This document shows, one piece after another, positions 46,701-58,700 of a stretch of DNA of 64,000 bases. The notes under the pieces are model-generated. The model was not told where the DNA came from. It saw nothing but the letters and a program-made list of their open reading frames with translations, and made no database searches. Origin of the DNA: Prostheceraeus crozeri (lineage: Eukaryota; Platyhelminthes; Polycladida; Euryleptidae); contig CAJQUW010013617.1 of the NCBI GenBank assembly GCA_907163375.1, positions 1-64,000 of the forward strand, in the 5' to 3' direction. The number at the start of each line of letters is the position of its first letter. Positions within the stretch are counted from its first letter, which is position 1. The position numbers and the translations under genes are program-made.

Positions 46701-49700
46701 CCGTCAACAGCCAATCCATCCACTTCAAAGCCGTCAGGTGAGCATTTCAATTTATGATGACACCCATCAGACGATCCTATTCGTCAGTGCTAATTATATT
46801 CATGGCCTTATTATAGTAAGGTCATCGCTTCCAGGTAAAAGTTCAAAATCTTCAAAGAAAATCGAGTCGACTCAGGAAGAGCTTCTGTGTGATATGTTCG
46901 CCAGCGAAGGTCATCTGCGATCCGTTTTGAAGCGAACGGACAAGACATTGACCATCATTCGGAATAATTTTCAAGACAAAACAAAGGTGAGGATTGGAAT
47001 TCCATGCAGAGAAGTGACTTTGTTGATGACAGATGTATTGTAGGATACAGATGACGTGCGTAGAATTTAGGGATGCAAAAGTCTATTTTCTTTTGAATGT
47101 GCATGTATTTAAATGTACAGTACATTTGTTATATATATGTAATGTAGCAAAGTGTCCATTTGGCTTACTTCGCCACACCAGTTTGGTATTTCACTAGTCG
47201 ACTTCATTACTTGAATCCATTCAAATCACCAATGCTCATTTGCACTGCATCGAGTACAGTAGCAGTAAAGCTCGTTTCATATTCACAATTGTTTGAAATG
47301 TCTGCTTGTAGAATTAACCAACTTCAGACATTATTTTGTGATTCATTTTCCCTAGCGATTTCGCGGCTTGCCGAACGTCACCCGGGCTCCTGGATCGGCG
47401 CGCACGGAGCGACCATCGCGAGAAAATGATGGAAGTACATCTTTATCCGACAATGATTTTTCCGACGATGAGGTATCTTCATATGGTCATCTGCATCGCA
47501 ATAATAGCAATCATCAGAAGACGGAAGAACTGGATACATTGAAGAAAAATAAAATATATGTCGACGAGGCAACGTCCCCCGAGGTTCGGAAGGTTGAAAC
47601 CAGCGATAAACAGACTCAGAATTCGAATTCTGCAAGAGTGAGTTAAATGAAGATAAAAAATAACTGACGATAAAAGCAAGGAATTAATTGCCGATGTATC
47701 AAAACTTCTTTTTTCAAGTGATGCTTGTATCCATCTGATATTAATTTTGACTTGAACTTGTAATGACGTGCTAAGTCAAAATGTTCTTCATGTAAAATGG
47801 GCTCCAAAATTGTCCTTTGAAACTGTCTAAGGGAATGCCACAAAATAAAATTTTAGTGACTGAGATGTTTTCAGCAACATCTAAAACATCAATTTCTGCT
47901 AATTTTTTTTGCCGAAAACTCAATAGGCTATAACAATATGAAAGCAAGCCCACCTCGGCCTACTTTCATGAACTGTCAGAAACTGTTGACTTTCTGGCTA
48001 AAGTTTTAACATAGACATAGGTTTTACGTGTTGCTGAATACGTTTCTGTTATTGAACTTTTATCATGTAGGACTATCCCTAGGACTGTAGGGGTATCCCT
48101 AGGACTGTTTAAAAAGATAAAAATGACATGGACAATGATTTTGGAATGTAGTATTCGAAATGAAAAGAATTATAATTTGTAGTGCACCAAAAACTAAAGG
48201 TTTGTCACCACCAAAAATTTCAAAACCTCAAAATATGTTCGACCTGATCGATATTCCTTGCATTCATTATGCAGCATTTGCTAATTATTGCAGGCGCACT
48301 AGCTTAGGTGATTTGCCAGTAGTGCGTTTGTAGTATTTGATGAATGCCAGTCGAAAATTTCAGCAACTTGATAATTAGAAATCCCAAATTTACCGGCTGC
48401 AACTTTAAATAGGTAGTTGTGTCGATGTGAACTAGGCCTGCTGATGATTCCTGAAATTTGATGAAATGGCAGCTATTCAGCTCTGTTTCCATTTTTCAAC
48501 TGAGGATGCAACTCAATATTTAATTCTTCTATCTACAGTGCATTGATATTCCTTACGTTTGACTACACAGTTATCTCCCTGAACGATGGGACGGACTAGA
48601 TAAATAATAAAGCTTAGCAAAGAAACACTTCGTGTTATATTTCATCTGCAGTTTTTAACACGTTTTCCTTTCGTGGAAACAATATTTTCCGGAAAATCTA
48701 ATGTTTTTGTGGCCATCGCGGAGTAAAATGATTTTTTTGGTTTAAAATTTGGCTTAGTGGCCCTTCTTCCGCGCAAAATCAAGAAATAAAAATTAGTCAA
48801 ATTTATAAGCAGGGTTGCTTATGAACTTGGTTAGTTTTTATTTCTTGATTTTGCGCGGAAGAAGGGCCACTAAGTCAAATTTTTCCCGGTTTAGAAAAAA
48901 CAACTTGTTTTATTGAGCCTGTGATGAAAATTGGTTTCATATTTGAGGTTATTGTATCTTGTGTGGTCATGATTACTTCTGGGAAAATTGTTTGGCTCAG
49001 AACTCAACATTGGCCCACTAAAGAACGAAAAATCGATTCAGCCATAATTGCATCATTAATTTGCGATTGAACATTTCGACAGGTCGTCTTAGACAAGACT
49101 GATGTTCATCTACAGATCATGGAAAGCGATCTTTGGGAGGAGCTTCCCATGTTCCAGGGGTCGGTAGCCTAAACTAACCGCGGACCACTGATTCAAGTAC
49201 AGCCTTTTCGCGGGTCGGAGTCCCAGTAGCAACTACTAAGCGATACAAAAGGAAAAACCAAATTGAATCTTTACTGTGGCTTAATAAATATATCATGCAA
49301 GCTTGGACGGTCGTTGACGACCCCTTATTGGCTTTGATATGTTCTCTATTTGATTGTATTCTTATAGGGCTGTGCCCGAAAGAGGCTCACAGTGCGCAAC
49401 ATACACAAGACTGCAAGTCACAAGAAAATGAAGTTAAAAAGGAAGAAAATTCATCCCTTATCAGCATCTTCCTTCAACAATATATATGTTATATATAAAC
49501 TATCCCATGGTTTCAAAATATTCAAGATCTGGAATAATTTTGCAAGAGATAGGTTGAGGAAATGCTTCCAAAATTCACACAGGCTAGAATACATGATTCT
49601 GGAAACCTTATCTGAGATAGGGTAGGTTTGCACTGGATGCATAAGTTGCCGGTAATGATTTCGTAGCTTTTTAAAGAACAGGTCGTAATATTTCTATCAC

Positions 49701-52700
49701 AAAACAGGCGTGTAGATACTCTCAAATTATGCTACATTTTAGGTACTCTTAATGTTGTAATGATTGAGTAAGCAATTTATTCTTGACTGTATATCGTCAA
49801 CAGTCGACATAGGCCTAATTAAATTAACCGACCCGGCGACCGGTTCCAACCCTGCTGTGCAGCATATTAAAACAATATCACAATATTGGGGACCTTGGCG
49901 ACCTGAAAAATGCTCAAATGTAGTAAATCCAACGAGGATCAGTTGAGTCCTACTATCAATGATGGTACACTTTATTGAGTCACTTCTCTGAGTTTTTATG
50001 TAAATCCTTTTTGATACGTAATCAATTACTTCCATCTTCATAAATTCCTGTGAAATGGCGCAAAATTTGGCGAATAATTTTTGTCTTCAAATTTGTAATA
50101 CAATATAGCTTCAACTGTTTTTGCTATTAAGTGAAACAATAAACTTAAAATGAAAAATTTGCTTTCAATCATTTAACTATTGCATCTCCTTATCAGAGTT
50201 TCGTTTCAGTTTAAATAATACTCAATTAACGACATACTTACATGCAAATATAGGTTGCAATTTTGACTACAATTAACACATACTATTCATTCTCGCTAAT
50301 TTGTGTCTTCCCAATAACTGAGGCAAATTTATCAATGTATCTTCATGGCCGCATTCGTTTTCAGCCTCCCAATGATTCAGAAACGACAAAAAGCTTTCGT
50401 ATATTGAAGCATCGGACTGACACTTCTGAAGAGGTATTTCAACCCTCTTACAGGAACAATAGCACTTTTCCAATGTTTTCTCCAGATGTAAGTGTCAATG
50501 ATCCAAAATGCAATATGCAATCATTGTATTGAATGTCGCCTCTCGTTTCAGACTGGTAGGAAAGATCAGCTAAATGATATGGAGAAGTTAGTTGACGCAT
50601 TAACGCTGGTGAGTTAAATGTTTCAAATTCACAATCTATTAACTCGAAAAATTGATGAAATAGATGTCCAAAAGTACTCGATTTTGATATCGACAATATT
50701 GATGACGACTATCACTGGCTCCATTTGTGACCTCGATCTCTTAATCATCCTAGAGATGTTTCTGGTTATATACCAATATTACCAGCCGACGCGGTTTCAA
50801 AGGTTCGGTAGATTGGGTTGGATTCACCCGGCTCCGTCCAGCGGATAGGAGGCTTCGCATCAAGACAATACCAAGTGAAAATAAAAAGAATCCAGTAAGC
50901 AAATAGTTGCCTACTGCTGGCGAGGAGTGCACCGGGGAGGAGATGGCCATTCCGATGCGACGGGGGTGCTGCTATGCCAAATTTTGGAATTGGAAAGTTT
51001 GTATTCATTTTGTATTATGGTCCTCCCGCCCTCTGTCATATCATATGGTTTATTTTACACTTCCATTCCAATTAGGATTATGTATTGAAAAATATTCATG
51101 GTCAATTCATAGTCTTCGCATAGAAGATACATAAATGCCTAACGAGGGGCATAACTGGATCATGGTAACGGCAAAGCATGCATTCAAGCACATACAATAA
51201 TAACATTGATACACAAATTTGATTTCAGTCTACAATAACCTTTCGTCTTGTAGGGAATTGAGATAGCTTGCGTGAATCAAAAGCACTTATGTCGTAATAA
51301 GACATTTGATACCCAGTCAGTCGACACTTGGCATGTATGTGTTTGTGTCCGCGATGCTGTGTATTGCCTCGGGTGACTCTTTAAGAACCTTTAAATCAAG
51401 TGATAAGTCGTGCGCATTCGTGATCATGGGGCCTACGTGTGCCTACATGCATGTAGGCTTCTTTATCTCTCTCGGGGGAGAAGAAAAATGGACAGACGAA
51501 CACAAGATGCGAGATTTCTGATACAAGGAATAATTGATAATCATCCTCAAAGTGTATGCGCCAAATTTGAGAAAGAATCCTACTACCGTATAGTTCAGGT
51601 GGTTAAATGCCGTTAAATCTTATGGTCACTCTTTTTTGCAAGTATTTACATGGTAAATTAGGCTTTGGTGTATTCAAACTACTACTTTAGAGCTATGCAA
51701 AAATATAAATAGTTTTTCACTAAATCTTTGGCTCTTGGTGATTCCAGGAATTAATATCAACGAACGATCGCTTTAACGCACTGGTCGAGGAGTTTCAGGC
51801 TTACAAGAAGACGAATGAAGAAAGACTCTCCGCTTTAGAGGTAAGTAAGCGTTTTCATGAATTAACTGTCATGATGTGTCGATAGAAAGTGGCAAATAAA
51901 AAATGATAAGGAAAACTGCTGTCAGCTGAAGGCAAGTTTCAGGCTGCCCGTGCTAAGTCCATCGCATGGGCGATGATATAAGTACGTCCATATTATCGAA
52001 AGAGAATGACTGCGGTGGTAAATGGTAGCAGTTTCGATAAAAGGTGGCTTATTTGTGTTGTTAATAAACCTCACAGGGTAAGGACTTCATGTCGGAGTTA
52101 GACAGACTACACCACGTCAAAGCTGAAATCAGTAAATCAAATCAACAAAATTATGTTCATGTAGTCAAGTCAATTTCAGCATATTTTGACGAAAAACTGT
52201 TTTAGGAAATAATTTTGGTCAGAGTTTTGTATACTTTAATTCGCAAAAAAGCATGATGTTATTTACTTTACATTCCTGCTTTTTGTAATCAAAGCTGAGG
52301 TGTCCATCTGCAGAAAATTAAATAAAGGAAAAGAATTAGAAAAGCAGGGATGATAAAGGAGCTTTAACTAAAATGATTCAAAGACGCTTTTGCAAAACGC
52401 TTTGGCTACATTTCGGTTGATGATTTTCTGTTGACACCCCGGTTGAGGTATATTTATGTTGGTTTCTTGCTTTCTTCATGTGTCAAGTGAAATGCCAATC
52501 GCGATTCGCACAAGATCATAACGGTTTCATATGCCTTGAATTTAAATCGCCTTAGTCATCTGCCATACAAATAATGTAATCAGGTTTTTACGTTCGAACT
52601 TAAATCTCTGACACCAATATATCACTGAGATCTTAACACAGGAAATCAGAAATAAATATTTTTTTTTGTTTTCTATTGATAAGCCTTCAAACCTCATTGA

Positions 52701-55700
52701 GCGCATTGCTGAAAAGGAAATCCCGCGCTCAACACGGCAACAAATTAGCTCCGCGCATAAATGTTTTTCTCTTTTAAGGTCAATAATCGTATGTGTGAAA
52801 GGATCCGATGGCCGAAAATCTCCTTCTAGATGCTGTCAACCTTGAGTTGTTTGATAATAGGGCTGTAATGGGTATAATACTCGTAGGGCACTCTTGATAG
52901 TATTAGATCGATGTTTATTACGAATATCTGGGTTATTGTAGCTTTTTTTGAAAAACCGATGTGTTGAACTACATTAAAAACGAACTTGTTGAAATACATT
53001 AAAGGATAATTTAAAACTTTGATGAAACGACTTCCTGCAGTCATTGCATCCTGTTAATAGCAGACTATATCCACAACTCAACCAAGAAGAAATTATTGCT
53101 GTTTCACACATAGACTTCACAGTTTCAGACAATATTTTCCATTTCTGCGACTGTAAGTTGTTTTAGACAACCTACAAAAGTTTCAACAGCAAAATAAGTA
53201 AAATTCCGAAAAATGTTGAATTATATGAAAAAATAAAAATCCGAGCCCAGGTTAGTGACGACACGTACAATTGTACAATTTTGTGCATGTTAATGAACAA
53301 TGCAAACTCCTTCTCTTCTACATTTATCTGAAATGTTTTCATTGATACACATGTATAGAAACTTCCGCATTATTGTTAGCTGTCTGTGAATATGTTATTA
53401 AATTCCAGAAATTGTAAATCGCATTTGAATTTTAATTTTTTTTCTATTGAGGAACTTGTACTACAAAAAATAATCAGCCAAAATTAGATCATGAAATTTC
53501 GATGAATGTAAGTAGCATGAAAAAGTGGATATTTGGGATTTCCGCGGATTTTAAAGCCAAGCGTTCTACTCCCTGGACACAACATTGATAATAATCCTGC
53601 AATTAGGATCTCAGTGTAATTTATTTATTTATTAAGCGTACAATATTTGAGTGGCGTTATGTCAACACGACTTCAAGGCCACTATACAGTAATGTCACAA
53701 TCACAGATGAAGAAAACGAAAGGAACAGAAGTGTTACAAGGGGAAAGAGCGAACGAAGAGGGAGGTCTTTAGGGAGCGCTTGAAGGAGCGGAGGGATGGT
53801 TGACTGATGTAAATGACTATTTACCGTTTCATTTAGAAGTCATGTTGAAAGGTGATCAAAACTGATGATAACTTGATTTGATATGTCTAAAGGCTCATTA
53901 TGCATCGGTTACACTATCCGGTAATTTATTGCTGATCATCCCAGATAGGAGGCTTACTTGGCTGGAGGCTTACTTGAAATGAAGATATTGCTGTCTTGTG
54001 ACACTAATAATGTGAAGCTAAAACAGCAAGTGCCTGCATGACCTTAAATCGCTTTAACTAGGTGCCTATATTCACTGCTTCGAATAGTAGCCACGGCTAA
54101 TGTTGCAGACTCCTGACAGGATTTGCGGCTGTCATTCGAAGAAATGCGGTATACCAATCAGTCCTTAAAATGATATCATAAAAATCATGTGAATTATTTC
54201 TGAAACCTTTTCACTGTATGCCGATGACATAGTGCTGACGGCAATGTCAAAGCAAGAAGCCCAAAGAAAACTCGCAGAGTGGAACATTCAGCTGCAAGAG
54301 CGAGGATTGAAAATCAACGGGGCTAAGTCAAAAGTCCTTGTTACTTGGAAGAGTCTGAAGGAGCAGACGAAGTCGGGAAAATGGCCTTGTAGTTGCTGTA
54401 TGAAAGGCGTCGGGGGTGAACTCAATTTTCTGTGGTTCGTGGAGAATGTGCTGCCGCAAGAAGTGTTCTGGACTACTCACCCTCAATGGAGTTCAAAGTT
54501 TCCGTTGTCGAAAGTGCGTAAATTGAAACTCTCCAGACGACGACGACCCCTGGAGATCAACGGTGACAGGCGAATGCTGCGATACATGGCACATGTAAAG
54601 TTGAAGGATAAAGTGCCAAGTGAAGAAGAGGGAGGCCTACCCGAACTACATATTCGCCTGCGACAGAAACGCTTGCGGTGGATTTTTTTTACGGATTTTA
54701 CGTCACTTTTTACCCCTACTGGGGTCTTGGACGGTGCTGACTTAAGTCAGACTTTGTTTGGAGCGTTGTGGTGCTTTGTAGTCCGGATGCCCTTCCTGCC
54801 GACTTCCAATGACACTTTCCGGGTTCGACCTCTGGACCATGAGATCGCTAGTCCAAGTACGCAACCACTGTGCCACGGACACCACAATCATGTAATTACA
54901 TGTTCGGACATGTAAAGAGAGCAACCGACAACATCATCGGTGAGGCATATCATCTGTCGGTTGACGGTCACCGTCCACCAGGAAGACCAAAGAAAACATG
55001 GTATGCCTGTGTCAAAGAAGATCTCGAATACCTGAAGATCAAGGAGGACACTGCTCTGGATCGTAATGCATAGAAAAAAAGCCATCGCAGCAACTTCCAA
55101 CCTTGTTGGAATCGGGAAGAAGAGGCGAAAAACGAAAAAATAGAGTAAAGTAAGCAATTTCTGAAACCTTTTAGTAGTATTTCACTCTTACTATGCTACT
55201 TGCCAAATCAGAATTAATAGATTGATTATGATAGCTCAATAATATACCCTTATATATCCCTACAGTACAGTCAAATTTAAGAAAGAGTTGAAATTGTGGT
55301 CAGTGATCACCTAAGAATCTCGTTATTACGTGACGTGTTATTGTTGCGATAAAACGGAAAGTGTATCAAGGGTATCGGTTGTCACCGGTATTGTCGGTAT
55401 TTTCACCGACAAAGTATTTCACCAACGCAAAGTATTGTTACCACTTTGCCGTCGATTTATCGGTTATCATGAGAGCAATAAACCGGTGTCGATTTATCGG
55501 TACTTTTTCGCTATCGTACCCATTTATGACAATACCTGGCGACTGTGATTAACTTGATTCTTTAACTTCATCTTTAGCGGCTTTTTTTGCCAGTTCGTTT
55601 CCTAAATCGTTGCAGACCACGAAGAGTTCTTTTAAGTTTTGCTAATTCTCATAAAATTTAATCGTGAGCTCCTAAATGATTTCGAGAAAAGTAAAAAGGT

Positions 55701-58700
55701 AACTCCCCTGTTTTATAGTAGAAGTTCTATTAAAGTCACTAAATCACGACAGTACTTCGGCGTCCCGCGCCGTCAAAGGTCGATAGAATTGATCGATATC
55801 AACAGGATCTCCCGTCGTTTGGTCAACTACATAATTGATTGATTAATAAATTTATTCACTTGACCATTCAAGACACTTGGCTTAGGAAACAGTGTGGTTT
55901 GCCTAATTAAATGAAGTAATTACTGATTGGAAGTTTGCTGCTTCAATCGTAGCTGATCATTTCATTTCGGCAGTCTGCATTCGTCTGTCCTCCTTTCATC
56001 ATTGATTGTAAAAATTTTGTCGATACCCTAATCGGACGCAAGCGTCAGCTGCTACGGCGTGAAGAATTGCTATTGTCTGTGAGCAGGTGCAGACCAGACA
56101 GGCGGCCCTGTCTGCAGATTGGAGATTCGAAATCTTCTGACCTCAACCGAGGGAAATGATGACTCTCCGAATGACTGAGTATGGGAATAGCACATATTGA
56201 AAGCTTGCCAATGAACGGATAGGACGATCTTAATGAAACTTTATTCTTAGAGCTGATATCACCAGCATTCTTTTAAACCCAAACTCGAAAACGCCAGGGT
56301 TAATACATCAAAAGTCATTAAGTTGTGTGTGTGCAGGTAACCATTAAAAACAGTATTAAAAATTGTTTGGAAAGAAAGTCAAGTTGTTTATTATAAATTC
56401 GTATAAAAGGTTGATCAATATATTTCGACTATTTACACCATAGCCATTATCAAGAGAAGAATTCATGGTAAATACAAAACATTTAAAATTTGATGTAGAG
56501 AATCATAGAATTAACATTGTATAGACTTATGAACATGAATGATATCTATTATGCGTAGAATGAAAAGATATCTGGCAGCAGAAATGTGCTGCTAACCCGT
56601 CTCTCCCCAACCTCCCAACCAAAAATTAATTATGAAAAATTACATGTACAAAAATTCTTTCAGCCCTTCACATTCAGCTCGACTATTTATCGAGGGCTTT
56701 AGCTTCCGTGTAAAGATAGATTCCTTGAGTCTTAAATTTGGTTCATCGTCTGCTGACCACAACTGAACAAACTCAACTTACTCATCTGACAATTTAAAGT
56801 ACTACGCGCAACGTTTCACATGATGCGAAGTTTTTTGAAAGTGAGCATCTTCATCCCTGAAAAATCTCGTCATATGTTCTTGCAGTAGCAATTTTTTGAT
56901 AAAACTTATTGGTGCTGTATCTCTTTGTACATTCAGCGAAACTTAAAATCTTCACATCATGATGAGGCTGAATGATAGCTCACACTATCTGTCAATTTTC
57001 ATGAAAATATTTGGTAGAACGCAGGAACGTGATCTTGGTAAAAAACTGAATCTTCTGATGTAAAAGGTTTCACTACATGCAGATATTTTTTGAGTCGACA
57101 TACTATGATGCCCACTACTAATCATTAATTTGAGAAGCTGAAAAATTTCATTTGTTAGTAAAGACAGAGATTAATCAATTAAGGAGAAAATGTCAAATAA
57201 GCATACAATGTTATATACTTACTGAATGGTTTATATCTTCAGTCTTCACAGTTCAAGAATGCTCGCTGTATGTCTGAAAGACTTGGGTTCAGAACTAAGA
57301 CTTAATATTAGGTACACTCTGGATATTGGTTTAACACACTAGCATTAGTGAAGTGAGTGAAGCTATAACGTCACTACTTTCCTATTTTGAGGAATGCACA
57401 TAGTCAGACTTTTCTGGAGCATTGGGGTCAGGGATTGCAAATAGCCGGGTTTTTTCATGCACCCGGATCCGGATCCTAGAATAGGGTACCCGGGCGGATC
57501 CCGGATCCTATTATCAAAAGTTATAAAATTGCATGTAATTCGTTTTCATTATCATGAAACATTGAATAGTCTGGTTTCTGAGATTAATTTTAAATTATGC
57601 GTATCATTATACATACTAATGAAGTGATAGTGAAATCTTAGCATTTTGCTATCGTCAACTGTAGTTGTCACTCTGGTTCTCAGTTGTTGTTGTTACAGCA
57701 TTTTTACGAAATATCAATAGATGATCACAAGCATTTAAAATAACGGTAATGCAATCTGAGGCCGAGCATCGATAAATGTGTAATCTTTTTTAAGACATGA
57801 TAACTAAAACTGACTTTCTGTATTAATTAAGTGTATATTTACCATGATTGTTAATCAAAAAAGAGAATAATCCAGACCAATTTCAATTGTGATAAGCACG
57901 TGTATTTAATTAAAAGAAAGGAAAGAAATCAAACTTGCTTTTAATTGTGCTTTTATAACTAATAAGCGTATATCCCACTATTATAAACTTACAGATAATT
58001 ACAGTTATTGTTCATTGTAAGTATATAGTAAGGTAGTCTGGAGAATCACAATTGATCTTACTTCATGTTATTAGCTTTGAAATTCATGGATGTCCATTCA
58101 TTCCTTACTGTGGATTAGTAAAATGGGTGCAGGGGTTACAAGCTTACAGCGGTAACATGACAATTAGAATGAACAAAGCATGAAAAAGTTACTTCATCTT
58201 TTCTGCAACCTTACTAGATGGTCATTATCGAGGTACAGATATTCCTGGATTAAACATTTCTATTTATATTTACACATGCATTCTTAGCTGCCCACATGCA
58301 CTCCCAACTCTGAGTGAGTAACGAGAAAAACTAGTCTGAGGTTCTGTAACTTTTATAACTTCAGTCGTTAAATAGGATTTTCCGCAGCAAATTAATGACC
58401 ATCAACATTTTATCTTTAACGCTCTTCGCTGGATCCGGGCGGATATCATACCGGATCCGGATATTTACACCCAGATCCGGATCTTAACCCGGTGCAATCC
58501 CTGATTGGGATACTTTCAGTTCGGATGACCTTCCTACTACTTCCGTGACATTTGCGGGGCTCGAACTCAGGACCAAAGGATCTCTAAGTCAAGCACTTAG
58601 CATCTGAGCCACGGAGCATTATATAGGCACAATGAGAGTTGAGCAGCCACCAGTTGCGACTTCAGTGCGGCTCAATGACTACGGATTGTTTTTTCTCGTG

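Noticed and set aside
46531-47043. Single 170-codon gene
   Set aside because: The open run spans two true exons (46656-46737, 46835-46986) and the intron between them. The correct frames change at the splice junction.
51306-51616. Exon of SPICE1 between the two coiled-coil exons
   Set aside because: Joining 50608 directly to 51748 preserves the LVDALTLELI heptad pattern seen in the family; the intervening frames break it.
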